Shown: piece after piece, positions 53,615-62,408 of the stretch | Layout of the letters: every line of letters starts with the position of its first letter | Numbering within the stretch: position 1 is the first letter of the stretch | Assembly: GCA_963798775.1 (NCBI GenBank) | Contig: CAWCUK010000001.1 | Location: forward strand, 1,054,001-1,118,000 | DNA length: 64,000 nt | Direction of reading: 5' to 3' | Origin: CAWCUK01 sp963798775 | GTDB lineage: Bacteria > Bacteroidota > Ignavibacteria > Ignavibacteriales > Ignavibacteriaceae | Notes under the pieces: generated by a model | Databases searched by the model: none | The model's input: the letters and a program-made list of their open reading frames with translations, nothing else | Told to the model about the DNA's origin: nothing | Position numbers and translations under genes: made by a program

Positions 53615-55000
53615 ATGATTACCCCTAAACGTTTAAAGTTTTTCGGTTTGAATAATATCGACAGCATCCCCCAATTACAATTGCTGAGCGAAAAGGAAAG
53701 ATTTTCCTTAAAAGTTGTTTCCAGCATACTTCCCTTTAGAACGAATAATTATGTAGTTGAAGAGTTAATTGAGTGGGATAATGTTCCGGATGACCCAATA
53801 TACCAGCTTACCTTTATGCAAAAAGAGATGATCTCGGACGATCAATTTGAAAGAATGGCTGATTTAATTAGAAATAATGCTTCCACCGCCGAAATTAAAG
53901 AACTGGCTAATAATATTCGTCTTGAATTAAATCCTCATCCGGCAGGGCAATTGACTACCAATGTTCCCGAAATGGATGATGAACCGGTTCGCGGTGTTCA
54001 GCATAAGTATAAAGAAACTACTCTAATTTTTCCGGCTAACGGACAAACATGCCATGCTTATTGTACTTTTTGCTTTAGATGGGCCCAGTTTGTAGGAATG
54101 AATGAAATAAAATTCGCAACTGATGAATCAAATCGTTTTCAGCAATATTTAAAAGAACATAAAGAAGTTACAGATATTCTTTTAACCGGCGGCGATCCTA
54201 TGATTATGGGATTACGTAACCTAAAAGTTTACCTTGAACCACTGCTTCAGCCGGAATTTGACCATATTAATTCAATTCGTATAGGAACAAAATCTGTGGC
54301 TTATTGGCCGTACAAATATGTTACTGATAAAGATGCGGACGGAATTCTTGACTTATTTAGAAAAATAGTTCAATCCGGAAAACATCTTGCTATAATGGGT
54401 CACTATAATCATTGGAAAGAAATTTCCACAGAAGTTTCCCGTGAAGCTATTAGAAGAATTAGAAGCACCGGCGCACAAATAAGAACTCAATCACCTTTAA
54501 TAAAACATATTAATGATGATCCTGCGGTTTGGTCGAAAATGTGGCGGGACCAAGTAAATTTAGGCTGTATTCCATATTATTTCTTTATTGAAAGAGACAC
54601 CGGCGCTAAAAAATATTTTGAGATTCCGCTTTATAAAGCTTATGATATTTATCGTAATGCGTTAATAAATGTCAGCGGATTAGGCCGGACAGTACGCGGT
54701 CCTTCAATGTCTGCCTTACCCGGAAAAGTTGCAATTGAAGGAGTTACCGAAATAAAAGGTGAAAAAGTTTTCGTCCTTACACTAATTCAGGCAAGAAATC
54801 CTGATTGGTGTAAACGGCCTTTCTTTGCCAAATATGATCCTAAAGCAACTTGGTATAATCATCTAAAACCCGCCTTCGGTGAAGATAAATTTTTCTTTCA
54901 AGATGAATTGAATGAATTATTGAGAAGAAATGAAGGACAGATGTATTTTAATACATTAAATGATGATGACGCAGTTTTTGATGCCGAATTAGTAGCATAA
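53615..55000 (+). CDS. divergent KamA (lysine 2,3-aminomutase) family radical SAM enzyme
   Basis: The preferred start is ATG 53615, behind GAGAGG; ATG 53606 sits too close to that site. The radical SAM cysteines are C146, C150 and C153 (C-H-A-Y-C-T-F-C), followed by L-L-T-G-G-D-P-M. The barrel and the terminal L-P-G-K-V (PLP lysine region) match KamA. However, the clostridial substrate aspartates appear changed: the C-D-L-S site reads E-R-D-T-G, and D-A-P-G-G-G-G-K is reduced to S-A-L-P-G-K. So lysine may not be the substrate. The protein is 461 residues. The C-terminus is longer than in simple LAM and acidic. Confidence 0.82.
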   Translation: MITPKRLKFFGLNNIDSIPQLQLLSEKERFSLKVVSSILPFRTNNYVVEELIEWDNVPDDPIYQLTFMQKEMISDDQFERMADLIRNNASTAEIKELANNIRLELNPHPAGQLTTNVPEMDDEPVRGVQHKYKETTLIFPANGQTCHAYCTFCFRWAQFVGMNEIKFATDESNRFQQYLKEHKEVTDILLTGGDPMIMGLRNLKVYLEPLLQPEFDHINSIRIGTKSVAYWPYKYVTDKDADGILDLFRKIVQSGKHLAIMGHYNHWKEISTEVSREAIRRIRSTGAQIRTQSPLIKHINDDPAVWSKMWRDQVNLGCIPYYFFIERDTGAKKYFEIPLYKAYDIYRNALINVSGLGRTVRGPSMSALPGKVAIEGVTEIKGEKVFVLTLIQARNPDWCKRPFFAKYDPKATWYNHLKPAFGEDKFFFQDELNELLRRNEGQMYFNTLNDDDAVFDAELVA

Positions 55001-55004
55001 ATTA

Positions 55005-55067
55005 GGTGGCCGGGCCGGGTACAAATTTCTTTTGTGTGATGCCTCCTTTAAGCCTGGTCCGGTTGCC
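55005..55067 (+). ncRNA. GC-rich structured element after kamA, probable terminator
   Basis: GGTGGCCGGGCCGGG (55005-55019) pairs with CCTGGTCCGGTTGCC (55053-55067) along all 15 positions if G-U pairs are allowed. Five of the pairs are G-U on the plus-strand RNA and would be mismatches on the other strand. A smaller ACAAA/TTTGT hairpin lies in the loop. The right arm overlaps the last codons of the convergent ogt gene. It follows the kamA stop by four bases, so it is most simply its terminator or 3' stabiliser. A T-rich tail (TTTC) is weak. Confidence 0.5.
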
Positions 55068-55581
55068 TTTCAAATAACTCCAAACTTAAACTCCCCTCAA
55101 GTTCAAGTAGTTTTTCTTTAATATTAAGTCCTCCTGAATATCCGCCTAATTTTCCGTTTGAATTTATTACACGATGACATGGAACAATTATTGGGATAGG
55201 ATTAGCTCCGTTGGCACTTCCGACAGCTCTAACTGCACCCGGATTATGAACTCTTTCTGATAATATTTTATAACTTATGGTTTCTCCGTATGGAATTTTT
55301 AATAATTCTTTCCAAACTTTTTTCTGAAAATCGGTACCTCGTAAATCTAAAGGTATATTAAAATTTTTTCTCTCCCCGTTAAAATACTCCTTAAGCTGTT
55401 CAACCGTTCCAAAAAAATATGGGTCATCGAAATGAAGCTTAATAAAAGAAGAATTTTTAACATCCACTGCTTTACGATTATTCATAAATATATTTGTTAT
55501 ACCTTCATGGGAAGCGATAATGGTAAAGTTTATTCCGGCAAGATCAACTGAACCGATATAATAATGTCCTGAGTTTTTCAT
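55048..55581 (-). CDS. ogt: methylated-DNA--protein-cysteine methyltransferase
   Basis: Repairs O6-alkylguanine by suicidal transfer to a cysteine. The 177-residue protein carries the active-site motif I-V-P-C-H-R-V, the helix-turn-helix G-T-D-F-Q-K-K-V-W-K-E-L-L-K-I-P and the asparagine hinge G-S-A-N-G-A-N-P. G-G-Y-S-G-G also matches. GAGGTGATG precedes the start. The C-terminal tail (L-F-E-R-Q-P-D-Q-A) is encoded by the right arm of the convergent hairpin. Confidence 0.95.
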   Translation of the reverse strand: MKNSGHYYIGSVDLAGINFTIIASHEGITNIFMNNRKAVDVKNSSFIKLHFDDPYFFGTVEQLKEYFNGERKNFNIPLDLRGTDFQKKVWKELLKIPYGETISYKILSERVHNPGAVRAVGSANGANPIPIIVPCHRVINSNGKLGGYSGGLNIKEKLLELEGSLSLELFERQPDQA

Positions 55582-55721
55582 AACATCACCTCATCTTTTT
55601 CAAATATAAGTTAGGAAAAAAGAATGGAAAGTGCTATGGAGACGAAAAGAAGTATAAGATTAAAACTCAAAATTCCTTAGAATATTTTTTCAATTGTGTT
55701 TACAATTTACACAATAAAAAA

Positions 55722-55745
55722 GGGGAAGAGATTTCTCTCTTCCCC
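55722..55745 (-). terminator. intrinsic terminator of the Nfu gene
   Basis: GGGGAAGAGA-TTTC-TCTCTTCCCC is a perfect 10-bp stem. Read on the minus strand it is followed by six T, 42 bases after the nifU-like stop. Confidence 0.9.
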
Positions 55746-55786
55746 GTCTTACAGAACTATTATTTTTAGAGGTAGAAATATAGTGA

Positions 55787-56329
55787 TTATGCTGACACTA
55801 CTTCTAAAGCGGGATTTATATCTCTTTTTAACAATCCTTCAATTGCCATAAGAGTTCCGCTTATTGCACTAGGACAGCTTCCGCAAGCTCCTTGATAACG
55901 AATAGTAACGGTATAACCGTCAACACCCAAAACTTGCAAACCACCGCCGTCTCCGGCAAGTGCAGGTCTAACTCTTTGATCCAGTAATTCATTTATCTTC
56001 TTTAACAAAGAACCCGCATTTTCGTCTAAATTTTGTACCCCTTTTTCCTCCGGTAGAAGCTTTATATCAAAAGATTTAAGTAAGTTAATAAAAGGCCGCT
56101 GAATTTGTCCCCAATTTGCTTCTTTCGATTTTTCGATAGTCACAAATTTATCCATATAAAAGACGGAAACAACTCCGTCAATCTCGAAAATTGCTTTAGC
56201 AAAAGGATCATTTTCCGCATCTGCAGCATTAGAAAATTGTCTTGTTTCTACTTTTAATAATTTTTCGTTTAAAATAAACTTTAATGCATGAGGATTTGGT
56301 GTTAAATCAACGTCTTCAACCATTAACAT
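55787..56329 (-). CDS. Nfu-type iron-sulfur cluster scaffold/carrier
   Basis: The start at the ATG complement of 56327-56329 has GGAGAG five bases upstream; a longer frame lacks a site. The first about 85 residues form the Nfu N-terminal domain (D-L-T-P-N-P-H-A-L-K-F and V-S-V-F-Y-M-D-K-F-V-T). After a linker comes the NifU C-terminal domain (A-L-A-G-D-G-G-G-L, then Y-Q-G-A-C-G-S-C-P-S with the cluster-binding C-x-x-C). Such proteins deliver clusters to apo-proteins. The total of 180 residues is typical. Asparaginase diverges from it. Confidence 0.93.
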   Translation of the reverse strand: MLMVEDVDLTPNPHALKFILNEKLLKVETRQFSNAADAENDPFAKAIFEIDGVVSVFYMDKFVTIEKSKEANWGQIQRPFINLLKSFDIKLLPEEKGVQNLDENAGSLLKKINELLDQRVRPALAGDGGGLQVLGVDGYTVTIRYQGACGSCPSAISGTLMAIEGLLKRDINPALEVVSA

Positions 56330-56481
56330 TTTTCTCTCTCCATTTTTTGAACTTCTAAACATAGTTTAACTTTAAGTTATCTTCAAGTCCTTATTTAGTC
56401 GTAAAATTAATCGATAAATTTTTTAGATGAACCGCATTAATCTTTCAACTATATTTACCATAAAAACTTATTGAAATTATT

Positions 56482-57456
56482 ATGAAAAATATACTTATTG
56501 TTTTTACCGGCGGCACATTTTCGATGAAAATAGATAAAAATACCGGCGCTGCGGTTCCCAGATATTCCGGTGAAGAACTGCTGCAAAAAATTCCGGAAGC
56601 AGAAGAATTAGCCAATATTTCCTGCTATGATTTCGGAAAATATCCCGGTCCGCATATGACTCCGGAATTGATGTTCAATCTTTCCGACAAAATAAAAGAA
56701 CTTATCTCGGAAAATAAATTTGACGGCGTAATTGTTACACACGGAACCGATACATTAGAAGAAACCGCTTATTTACTTGATTTAACCATCAAAACTGAAA
56801 TTCCTATCGTTATAATCGGCTCAATGAAGAATAGTTCCGAACCGGATTGGGACGGACCTAGAAATCTACTGGATGCGGTACATATTTGCTTGAACGAAAA
56901 CTGTCGAAATCTGGGAGTTTTAGTGTGTTTAAACGGTGAAATAAACGCCGCGAGCGAGGTTACCAAAACGTATACAGATGAAGTTGATACATTTCATTCT
57001 TTAGATTTTGGCGCTTTAGGTTTTATTCAAAATGGTAGAGTTGTTCTAAATCGCCTCCCCAGAATTTTAGAAACCATTGAGACCACACAAATAAATACCA
57101 ATGTTGATATGTTAACTGTTTACGCCGGAATGAATGATAAGTTCTTCAAATTTGCTGCGGATAGCGGTGCCGAGGGAATTGTTGTAGAAGCTCTTGGCGT
57201 AGGAAATGTTCCTCCTCCCGCTTATGAAGGAATAAAATACGCGGTAGAAAAAGGAATTCCGGTTATTCTGGTATCGCGCTGCCCCGCGGGAGAAACTTTA
57301 GATATATACGGTTATCCGGGTGCGGGGAAATGGCTTCATAAAATAGGGGTTATTTTTGCCGAATATTTAAATGGACAAAAAGCCAGAATAAAACTGATGC
57401 TTGCTTTAGGAAAGGTTAAAAATTATGATGAATTGAAAAATCTTTTTGAAGAGTAA
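56482..57456 (+). CDS. ansA: L-asparaginase (type I-like)
   Basis: Hydrolyses asparagine to aspartate and ammonia. The 324-residue protein shows the first catalytic threonine in F-T-G-G-T-F-S, the second in T-H-G-T-D-T-L-E-E-T-A and the lysine in E-V-T-K-T-Y. There is no signal peptide, so the enzyme is cytoplasmic. The end of the gene converges on the small hypothetical gene with three bases between stops. Confidence 0.93.
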   Translation: MKNILIVFTGGTFSMKIDKNTGAAVPRYSGEELLQKIPEAEELANISCYDFGKYPGPHMTPELMFNLSDKIKELISENKFDGVIVTHGTDTLEETAYLLDLTIKTEIPIVIIGSMKNSSEPDWDGPRNLLDAVHICLNENCRNLGVLVCLNGEINAASEVTKTYTDEVDTFHSLDFGALGFIQNGRVVLNRLPRILETIETTQINTNVDMLTVYAGMNDKFFKFAADSGAEGIVVEALGVGNVPPPAYEGIKYAVEKGIPVILVSRCPAGETLDIYGYPGAGKWLHKIGVIFAEYLNGQKARIKLMLALGKVKNYDELKNLFEE

Positions 57457-57459
57457 TTT

Positions 57460-57714
57460 TTATTCTGTCATCTTTTCTATTAATTCTTTTAACTGTACCA
57501 ATTCTTTTTTTGTAGATTCTTTAACTGACGCCATAGGTTCAACAGTGAAGCCGGTATTCAATAATGCAAAAATTCTTTGTGAAGAAACCGTAAAAGTATA
57601 TCTATAATGATCCCGTTTCCATTCATCATCTTTATCTTTTAAGGCAATCATTTTAAGATCGCTTTTTAATTCTTCTACTAAAATATCTATTCTTGGTTTT
57701 AATTGATTTCGCAT
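57460..57714 (-). CDS. 84-residue helical protein of unknown function
   Basis: A short soluble protein, highly charged and helical (LKPRIDILVEELKSDLKMI, KKELVQLKELIEKM), with a central H-Y-R-Y-T-F-T-V-S. It begins 13 bp after the murI stop on the same strand and is likely in its operon. No signal or motif was found, and I do not recognise a family. Confidence 0.6.
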   Translation of the reverse strand: MRNQLKPRIDILVEELKSDLKMIALKDKDDEWKRDHYRYTFTVSSQRIFALLNTGFTVEPMASVKESTKKELVQLKELIEKMTE

Positions 57715-57727
57715 ATTAAATAATTTA

Positions 57728-58544
57728 CTAAACTGTCTGTAATGTTTCCAAATCTACTTTTAAAATTTCTTTAACCGGTTTACCTAAAAAAAGCTCGGCC
57801 ACTTCTTTAAATTTGATAGGAATGTCACTTACATAAAAACTCTGAAGTCCCATTGAAAATTTATTTGTCTGAAGTCCTATTCTGGCTAATTCATTTCTGA
57901 CAACTTCCGCGGAAGCAATTCCGGAATCTATCAGTTTTACATTTTCCCCGATAACTTCCTGAATTACATCGGCAAGAATAGGATAATGAGTACAGCCCAA
58001 AACCAAAGTATCAATTTTAAATTTCTTAATTCTTTTAAATATTCTTCCGCAATATTGCATAAGGCTTTATGGTTTATCCATCCTTCTTCTGCAAGAGGAA
58101 CAAATAACGGACACGCTTTTTCAAATATTTCAAAATCGGGATTTATTTTATTAATTCTTCGGAATATGCTTTATTATTAATTGTGGCACTTGTGCCAATA
58201 ACTCCGATTCTTCCGTTTTTAGTCTCTTTCGCCGCCATCTTCGCGCCCGGTTCAATCATTCCGATTATAGGTACATTGAAATTTTTCCTTAATTCATCTA
58301 TCGCTACAGAAGAAGCTGTATTACAAGCGACTACAATTGCTTTTACATTTTTCTTCATTAAGAATTTAGCGTCTTGAATTGAATATTCTACAACTGTAGA
58401 ATTTGATTTGGATCCGTAAGGAACCCGGGCTGTATCTCCGAAATAAACTATATCTTCTTCTGGAAGAGTTGAGGCAATTCTTTTAACAACGGTTAATCCG
58501 CCTATTCCGGAATCAAATACTCCAATCGGTTTTTCTTTTTCCAT
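57728..58544 (-). CDS. murI: glutamate racemase, two frameshifts
   Basis: Supplies D-glutamate for peptidoglycan. The first part shows G-V-F-D-S-G-I-G-G-L-T and the first catalytic cysteine in V-V-A-C-N-T-A-S. The last part shows the second in L-G-C-T-H-Y-P-I. Between them the frame breaks twice: at the T run 58146-58149 (one base missing; restored reading L-I-K-I-N-P-D-F-E-I-F-E-K-A-C-P-L) and at the T run 58033-58036 (one base missing; restored E-Y-L-K-R-I-K-K-F-K). The restored product, about 272 residues, is normal. Since the gene is usually essential, both are most likely sequence errors. ATG 58544 is used; a TTG three codons upstream is possible. Confidence 0.88.
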
Positions 58545-58583
58545 AAAATTCAAAACACAACCTTAAAATTTAATGATGTATTA

Positions 58584-61153
58584 TTATAACATTTGGGTTA
58601 TTGTAGCGGTTAATTCGGATTTGATAAACTCATAATCATTTTGAGAAATTTTCTTCCCGCTTCGGTCCAATACATAAAATGAATCTACTATATCATCCCC
58701 TTTAGTAGAAATTTTTGCAAAGAAAATATTTAAACCAAGCTCATTCATTTTCATTGTAACTTGATACAAAAATCCTAATCTGTCCGGAGAAAAAATATCA
58801 ATGATTGTATATTTATCATGCTTTTCAAAAACAATTTTAACTTTGCCGGAACGTTTAAAGAATTTATTTTCGATTCGCCACCATTTCGATTTCATTTTAG
58901 CAAATTCTTGATTCAGCTGAAGAAGTCCCGTTACAACATTTTTTAAATCTTTTCTAATTTTAGCATACCTGTCTTTGCTGATTTTTTTATGACTTCTAAA
59001 ATCAGTGACATTAAAAGTATCTATTACAATTCCGTCTTTCCTGGTAAATATTTTTGCATCATGAATATTCAAATCATTAATAGATAAAACTCCGCACAAT
59101 TTTGTTAAAAGCGATGGGAAATCCTGTGTAATAACAGTAATATTCGTAAAATCGTTCAATTCGGTAAATATTGTTGAGGCAACATCTCCCTTATGAATTT
59201 CTTCCACATGTTTCGCAATTTCTTTATCAGAAAATTGATGCGCATAGGCAATATCATTTATAGAATCCATGTGTTCTTGAACGTGAGTTTCATTTATTAT
59301 AGGCGAATATTTACTAATTTCTTTTGGAACAATATAAGTGCTGTTTATGAGCAATTCCTCACCGGTAATTTGTTCTTCCAGCATTGCTCTGGATTTCCTA
59401 TAAAGTTCGGCTAATAAATCGCTTTTCCACGAAGTCCATACTGCAGGATTAACAGCGGAGAGATCGGCATAAGTTACAAGATAAAGAAGATCCAGATCCT
59501 CCGGAGAACTGAAACGAGAAGTAAAATTATTAAGCGTTTCCGGATCATTTAAATTTCTTCTGAAAGCTACTTGTTCCATTACCAGATGATTTTTTACCAG
59601 GAACGAAACACGTTCAATTTCATCTTCGGTATATCCGAGCCGGTGCATAATTGAAGAAGCCATTTCAGCGCCTATTATTTCATGACCGGAAATATTTATA
59701 GGTTTTGCAATATCATGGAAAAGAAGTCCCAAGTACAGAATTTCTTTATCCTTCATATTGTTATAAATTTTTCCTAAAGGCGAAGTATCTTTTTCCAGTT
59801 TCTCAATATTCTGAATTGTAATTAGAGTATGTTCATCCGCAGTATAACAGTGATAGACACCGTGCTGCAAAAATCCTATTAAATCTTTGAATTCGGGCAT
59901 GTAAGCTCTAAGTACACCAAGCTCATTCATAACGGAAAGTGTTGCGCCTACATTTTTGGGAAGCTTTAAAATTTCTCTAAAAAAAACCGAAGATTCACTT
60001 CGGGGGATTTTATATAAGTATCATTTTCAACTTTCTCAACAATTAATGAGCGCAGATTTTCATCAAAATGGGCACTGTGTAAACCTCTATAATAAAGGGC
60101 CCGCATAATATCCGAAAGGGAAAGTTCTTTATTTTTAAATAAAGAAATAGTTTTTGCCTTTAACACAAAATCATCATCAAGATCAAAGGCAAGGGCGTCC
60201 GGCAGAGGATTTGATATTTCCTCATTAAATTTTTTAACCATCGATTTAGAAAACCGATTTATAACATTAGCGGCATAAAAATATTTTCTCATAAAATCGG
60301 CTAAAGCATCTTTTTCGTGAGATTTTATGTGGGCTATTCTTTTTTGAGCCGCAAATTCAAATCTATCATTTTTTTGATGCGAAATTAAATGCAGCAGATT
60401 TCTTACCGCGATTAAAAGTTTATAACTCTCAATTAAGCGGAGACATTCGTTAGCGGTTGTATAATTGTTTTCTTTTAATACCTCAACAAAAATTTCGGCT
60501 TGTGTGGCTTCTCTTTGTTTATTTAAAATAGTTTTATTCTTAAGAATGTACATCCATTCAATCGCTTGAAAATCGCGTAAACCACCCGCTGAAAGTTTTA
60601 CATTTGGTTCCAGCACTTTAGGAGAATCACCGAATTTTTCATATCTGTCCTGCATATCGGCAAAAAGTTCCTGCAGGAGCTTAGCCTGCGCTTCTTCATC
60701 CAATAGTTCAAATAGAATTTTATTCCATCCAGAATAAATTTTTTCATTCCCAAGCAAAAAACGAGTTTCAAAAAATTGTGTAAAAGTATGAAGATCGGTA
60801 TTTAAAAATTTTTGAATATCTGAATAATCTCGAACTGTATGCGCGACTTCAATACCGTTATCCCAAAGAGCGGTAACCAATTCGGTAATATCGTCCTTAT
60901 TCTGCTCAACAGATTCCGCTATAAACATTAAATCAATATCGGAATACGGAGATAATTCGCGTCGGCTGAAACTACCCGCAGAGGCTAACGCAAAATTATA
61001 TTTTTTATTATGAGCTACAGTACGTATTAATTCTTCAACAAGTATACTGTATCGCATACTGAATTCAAGCGGATTATTCTGTTTTGAATTTTCAAAAAAC
61101 AGTATATCCCGCTTCTGAACAAATTCTTTTTTTGCGTTAGCAAGAAGAGGCAT
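58584..61153 (-). CDS. glnD: PII uridylyltransferase / uridylyl-removing enzyme, frameshifted
   Basis: The nitrogen-status enzyme that modifies PII proteins. The first part (59966-61153) has the nucleotidyltransferase motif G-S-F-S-R-R-E-L-S-P-Y-S-D-I-D-L-M-F and the GlnD helical domain. The second part (58584-59930) has the HD domain (Y-T-A-D-E-H-T and L-L-F-H-D-I-A-K) and two ACT domains (I-T-V-I-T-Q-D-F-P-S-L-L and T-I-I-D-I-F-S-P-D-R-L-G-F). The frame breaks at the A run 59979-59986. One more or two fewer A restores F-x-R-E-I-L-K-L-P-K-N-V-G-A-T-L-S and joins the parts. The joined length, about 856 residues, is normal. Confidence 0.92.
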
Positions 61154-61194
61154 ATATTTAACTCTTTAACTTCTTTTTAGTTAGATTTTCAGCG

Positions 61195-61226
61195 ATAAAA
61201 AAAGTTCCCTTTTTACAGGAAACTTT
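61195..61226 (-). terminator. intrinsic terminator of the queC-queF genes
   Basis: AAAGTTCCCT (61201-61210) pairs with AGGAAACTTT (61217-61226) with one mismatch. Read on the minus strand it is followed by seven T, about 16 bases after the queF stop. Confidence 0.75.
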
Positions 61227-61241
61227 AAAGGATTTTTAATT

Positions 61242-61619
61242 TTAGAATAAATCTTCATCCATATAATCTTCACTTTCATATTCGGCTTCAATTATAGAGG
61301 AGATTCCGCCTCTCACATTAAATTCAGCCGTAATATTCATATAACGGGGTTTACAAACTTCCACCAAATCATCAAGAATTTTATTGGTTACACTTTCGTA
61401 ATAAATACCGTCGTTACGGAAAGAGTTGAAATAAATTTTAAGTGACTTTAATTCAATACACAACTGATCGGGAATATATTCCAAAGTGATAGTGGCAAAA
61501 TCCGGCTGACCGGTTTTAGGACAAACGGATGTAAATTCCGGCGCCACATGTACTATACTATAATCTCTATCAGGATATGCGTTTTCAAACACTTCCAATA
61601 ACTTAGTTTTATCTTTCAT
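61242..61619 (-). CDS. queF: NADPH-dependent 7-cyano-7-deazaguanine reductase
   Basis: Reduces preQ0 to preQ1 in queuosine synthesis. The start at the ATG complement of 61617-61619 has AAGGAAAAA upstream. The short, unimodular (YkvM-type) form of 125 residues shows the catalytic cysteine in S-V-C-P-K-T-G-Q-P-D-F and the QueF motif E-L-K-S-L-K-I-Y-F-N-S-F-R-N. E-x-x-x-x-R-G-G-I also matches. It follows queC by 24 bp. Confidence 0.95.
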   Translation of the reverse strand: MKDKTKLLEVFENAYPDRDYSIVHVAPEFTSVCPKTGQPDFATITLEYIPDQLCIELKSLKIYFNSFRNDGIYYESVTNKILDDLVEVCKPRYMNITAEFNVRGGISSIIEAEYESEDYMDEDLF

Positions 61620-61643
61620 TTTTTCCTTCATTTTATATTTTAG

Positions 61644-62336
61644 TTATATATTATATACCGGCCTTACCTTATAAGGTATAGGATCTGTAAATCCTGCTGA
61701 TTGAAAACCTCTTAATCGAAGCGCGCAACTGTCGCAAACTCCGCACGCTTCATCTTCATTTTTATAGCAGCTCCAGGTTAAATTTAAAGGAGCGTTTATT
61801 TCCATACCTTTAGTAACAATTTCTTTTTTAGAAAAGTTTATTATAGGCGTATATATTTTAATATTTGTAGAAGGTTTTGTTCCCAAAGTTAAAACCTTCT
61901 CAAAAGCCTTAAAAAATTCCGGACGGCAATCTGGATACCCTGAAGAATCTTCATAAACAGCTCCCATAAAAATTGCATCTGCAGAAATAACTTCGGCCCA
62001 GCTTGCGCAGGCAGAAAGAATATTTCCGTTTCTAAAAGGGACGTAAGAAGACGGAATTTCTTTACTATTTAAATTCGCTTCAGTAATTTTTATATTATTA
62101 TCCGTTAAAGATGAACCGCCGATTTTTGAAAAATGAGTAAAATCCATTACTAATTTATTGCTTACCCCGTAGAATTCAGCAATATCATTAAAAGATTTCA
62201 GCTCACGCTTTTCGGTTTTTTGCCCATAATTTATATGAAAAAACGCTAAATTATATTTTATTCCTGCAATTGCGGCAGTAACACAACTATCCATTCCGCC
62301 GCTAACCGCAACAACCGCTTTCTTTTTATTATTCAT
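61644..62336 (-). CDS. queC: 7-cyano-7-deazaguanine synthase
   Basis: Makes preQ0 from CDG and ammonia using ATP. The 230-residue protein has the PP-loop V-S-G-G-M-D-S near residue 13 and the zinc cysteines in S-C-Y-K-N-E-D-E-A-C-G-V-C-D-S-C near the end. V-P-F-R-N-G-N is the usual middle motif. No preQ1 riboswitch fold was seen in the 70-base leader. It lies between the MFS gene and queF on the same strand. Confidence 0.96.
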   Translation of the reverse strand: MNNKKKAVVAVSGGMDSCVTAAIAGIKYNLAFFHINYGQKTEKRELKSFNDIAEFYGVSNKLVMDFTHFSKIGGSSLTDNNIKITEANLNSKEIPSSYVPFRNGNILSACASWAEVISADAIFMGAVYEDSSGYPDCRPEFFKAFEKVLTLGTKPSTNIKIYTPIINFSKKEIVTKGMEINAPLNLTWSCYKNEDEACGVCDSCALRLRGFQSAGFTDPIPYKVRPVYNI

Positions 62337-62408
62337 CTTCTTTTCAATATAATTGAAACAAAAATAATAAATTAGCCAAATACAAAGAAATGTTAAAAGA
62401 AGGGATTT

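Noticed and set aside
57728..58544. Programmed frameshifting as explanation for the breaks in murI, glnD and others
   Set aside because: The shifts differ in direction, lack a shared slippery heptamer and stimulatory structure, and affect unrelated families in which programmed shifts are not known.
62337..62408. preQ1 riboswitch upstream of queC
   Set aside because: The leader is short and AT-rich, and I could not form the expected hairpin plus pseudoknot.
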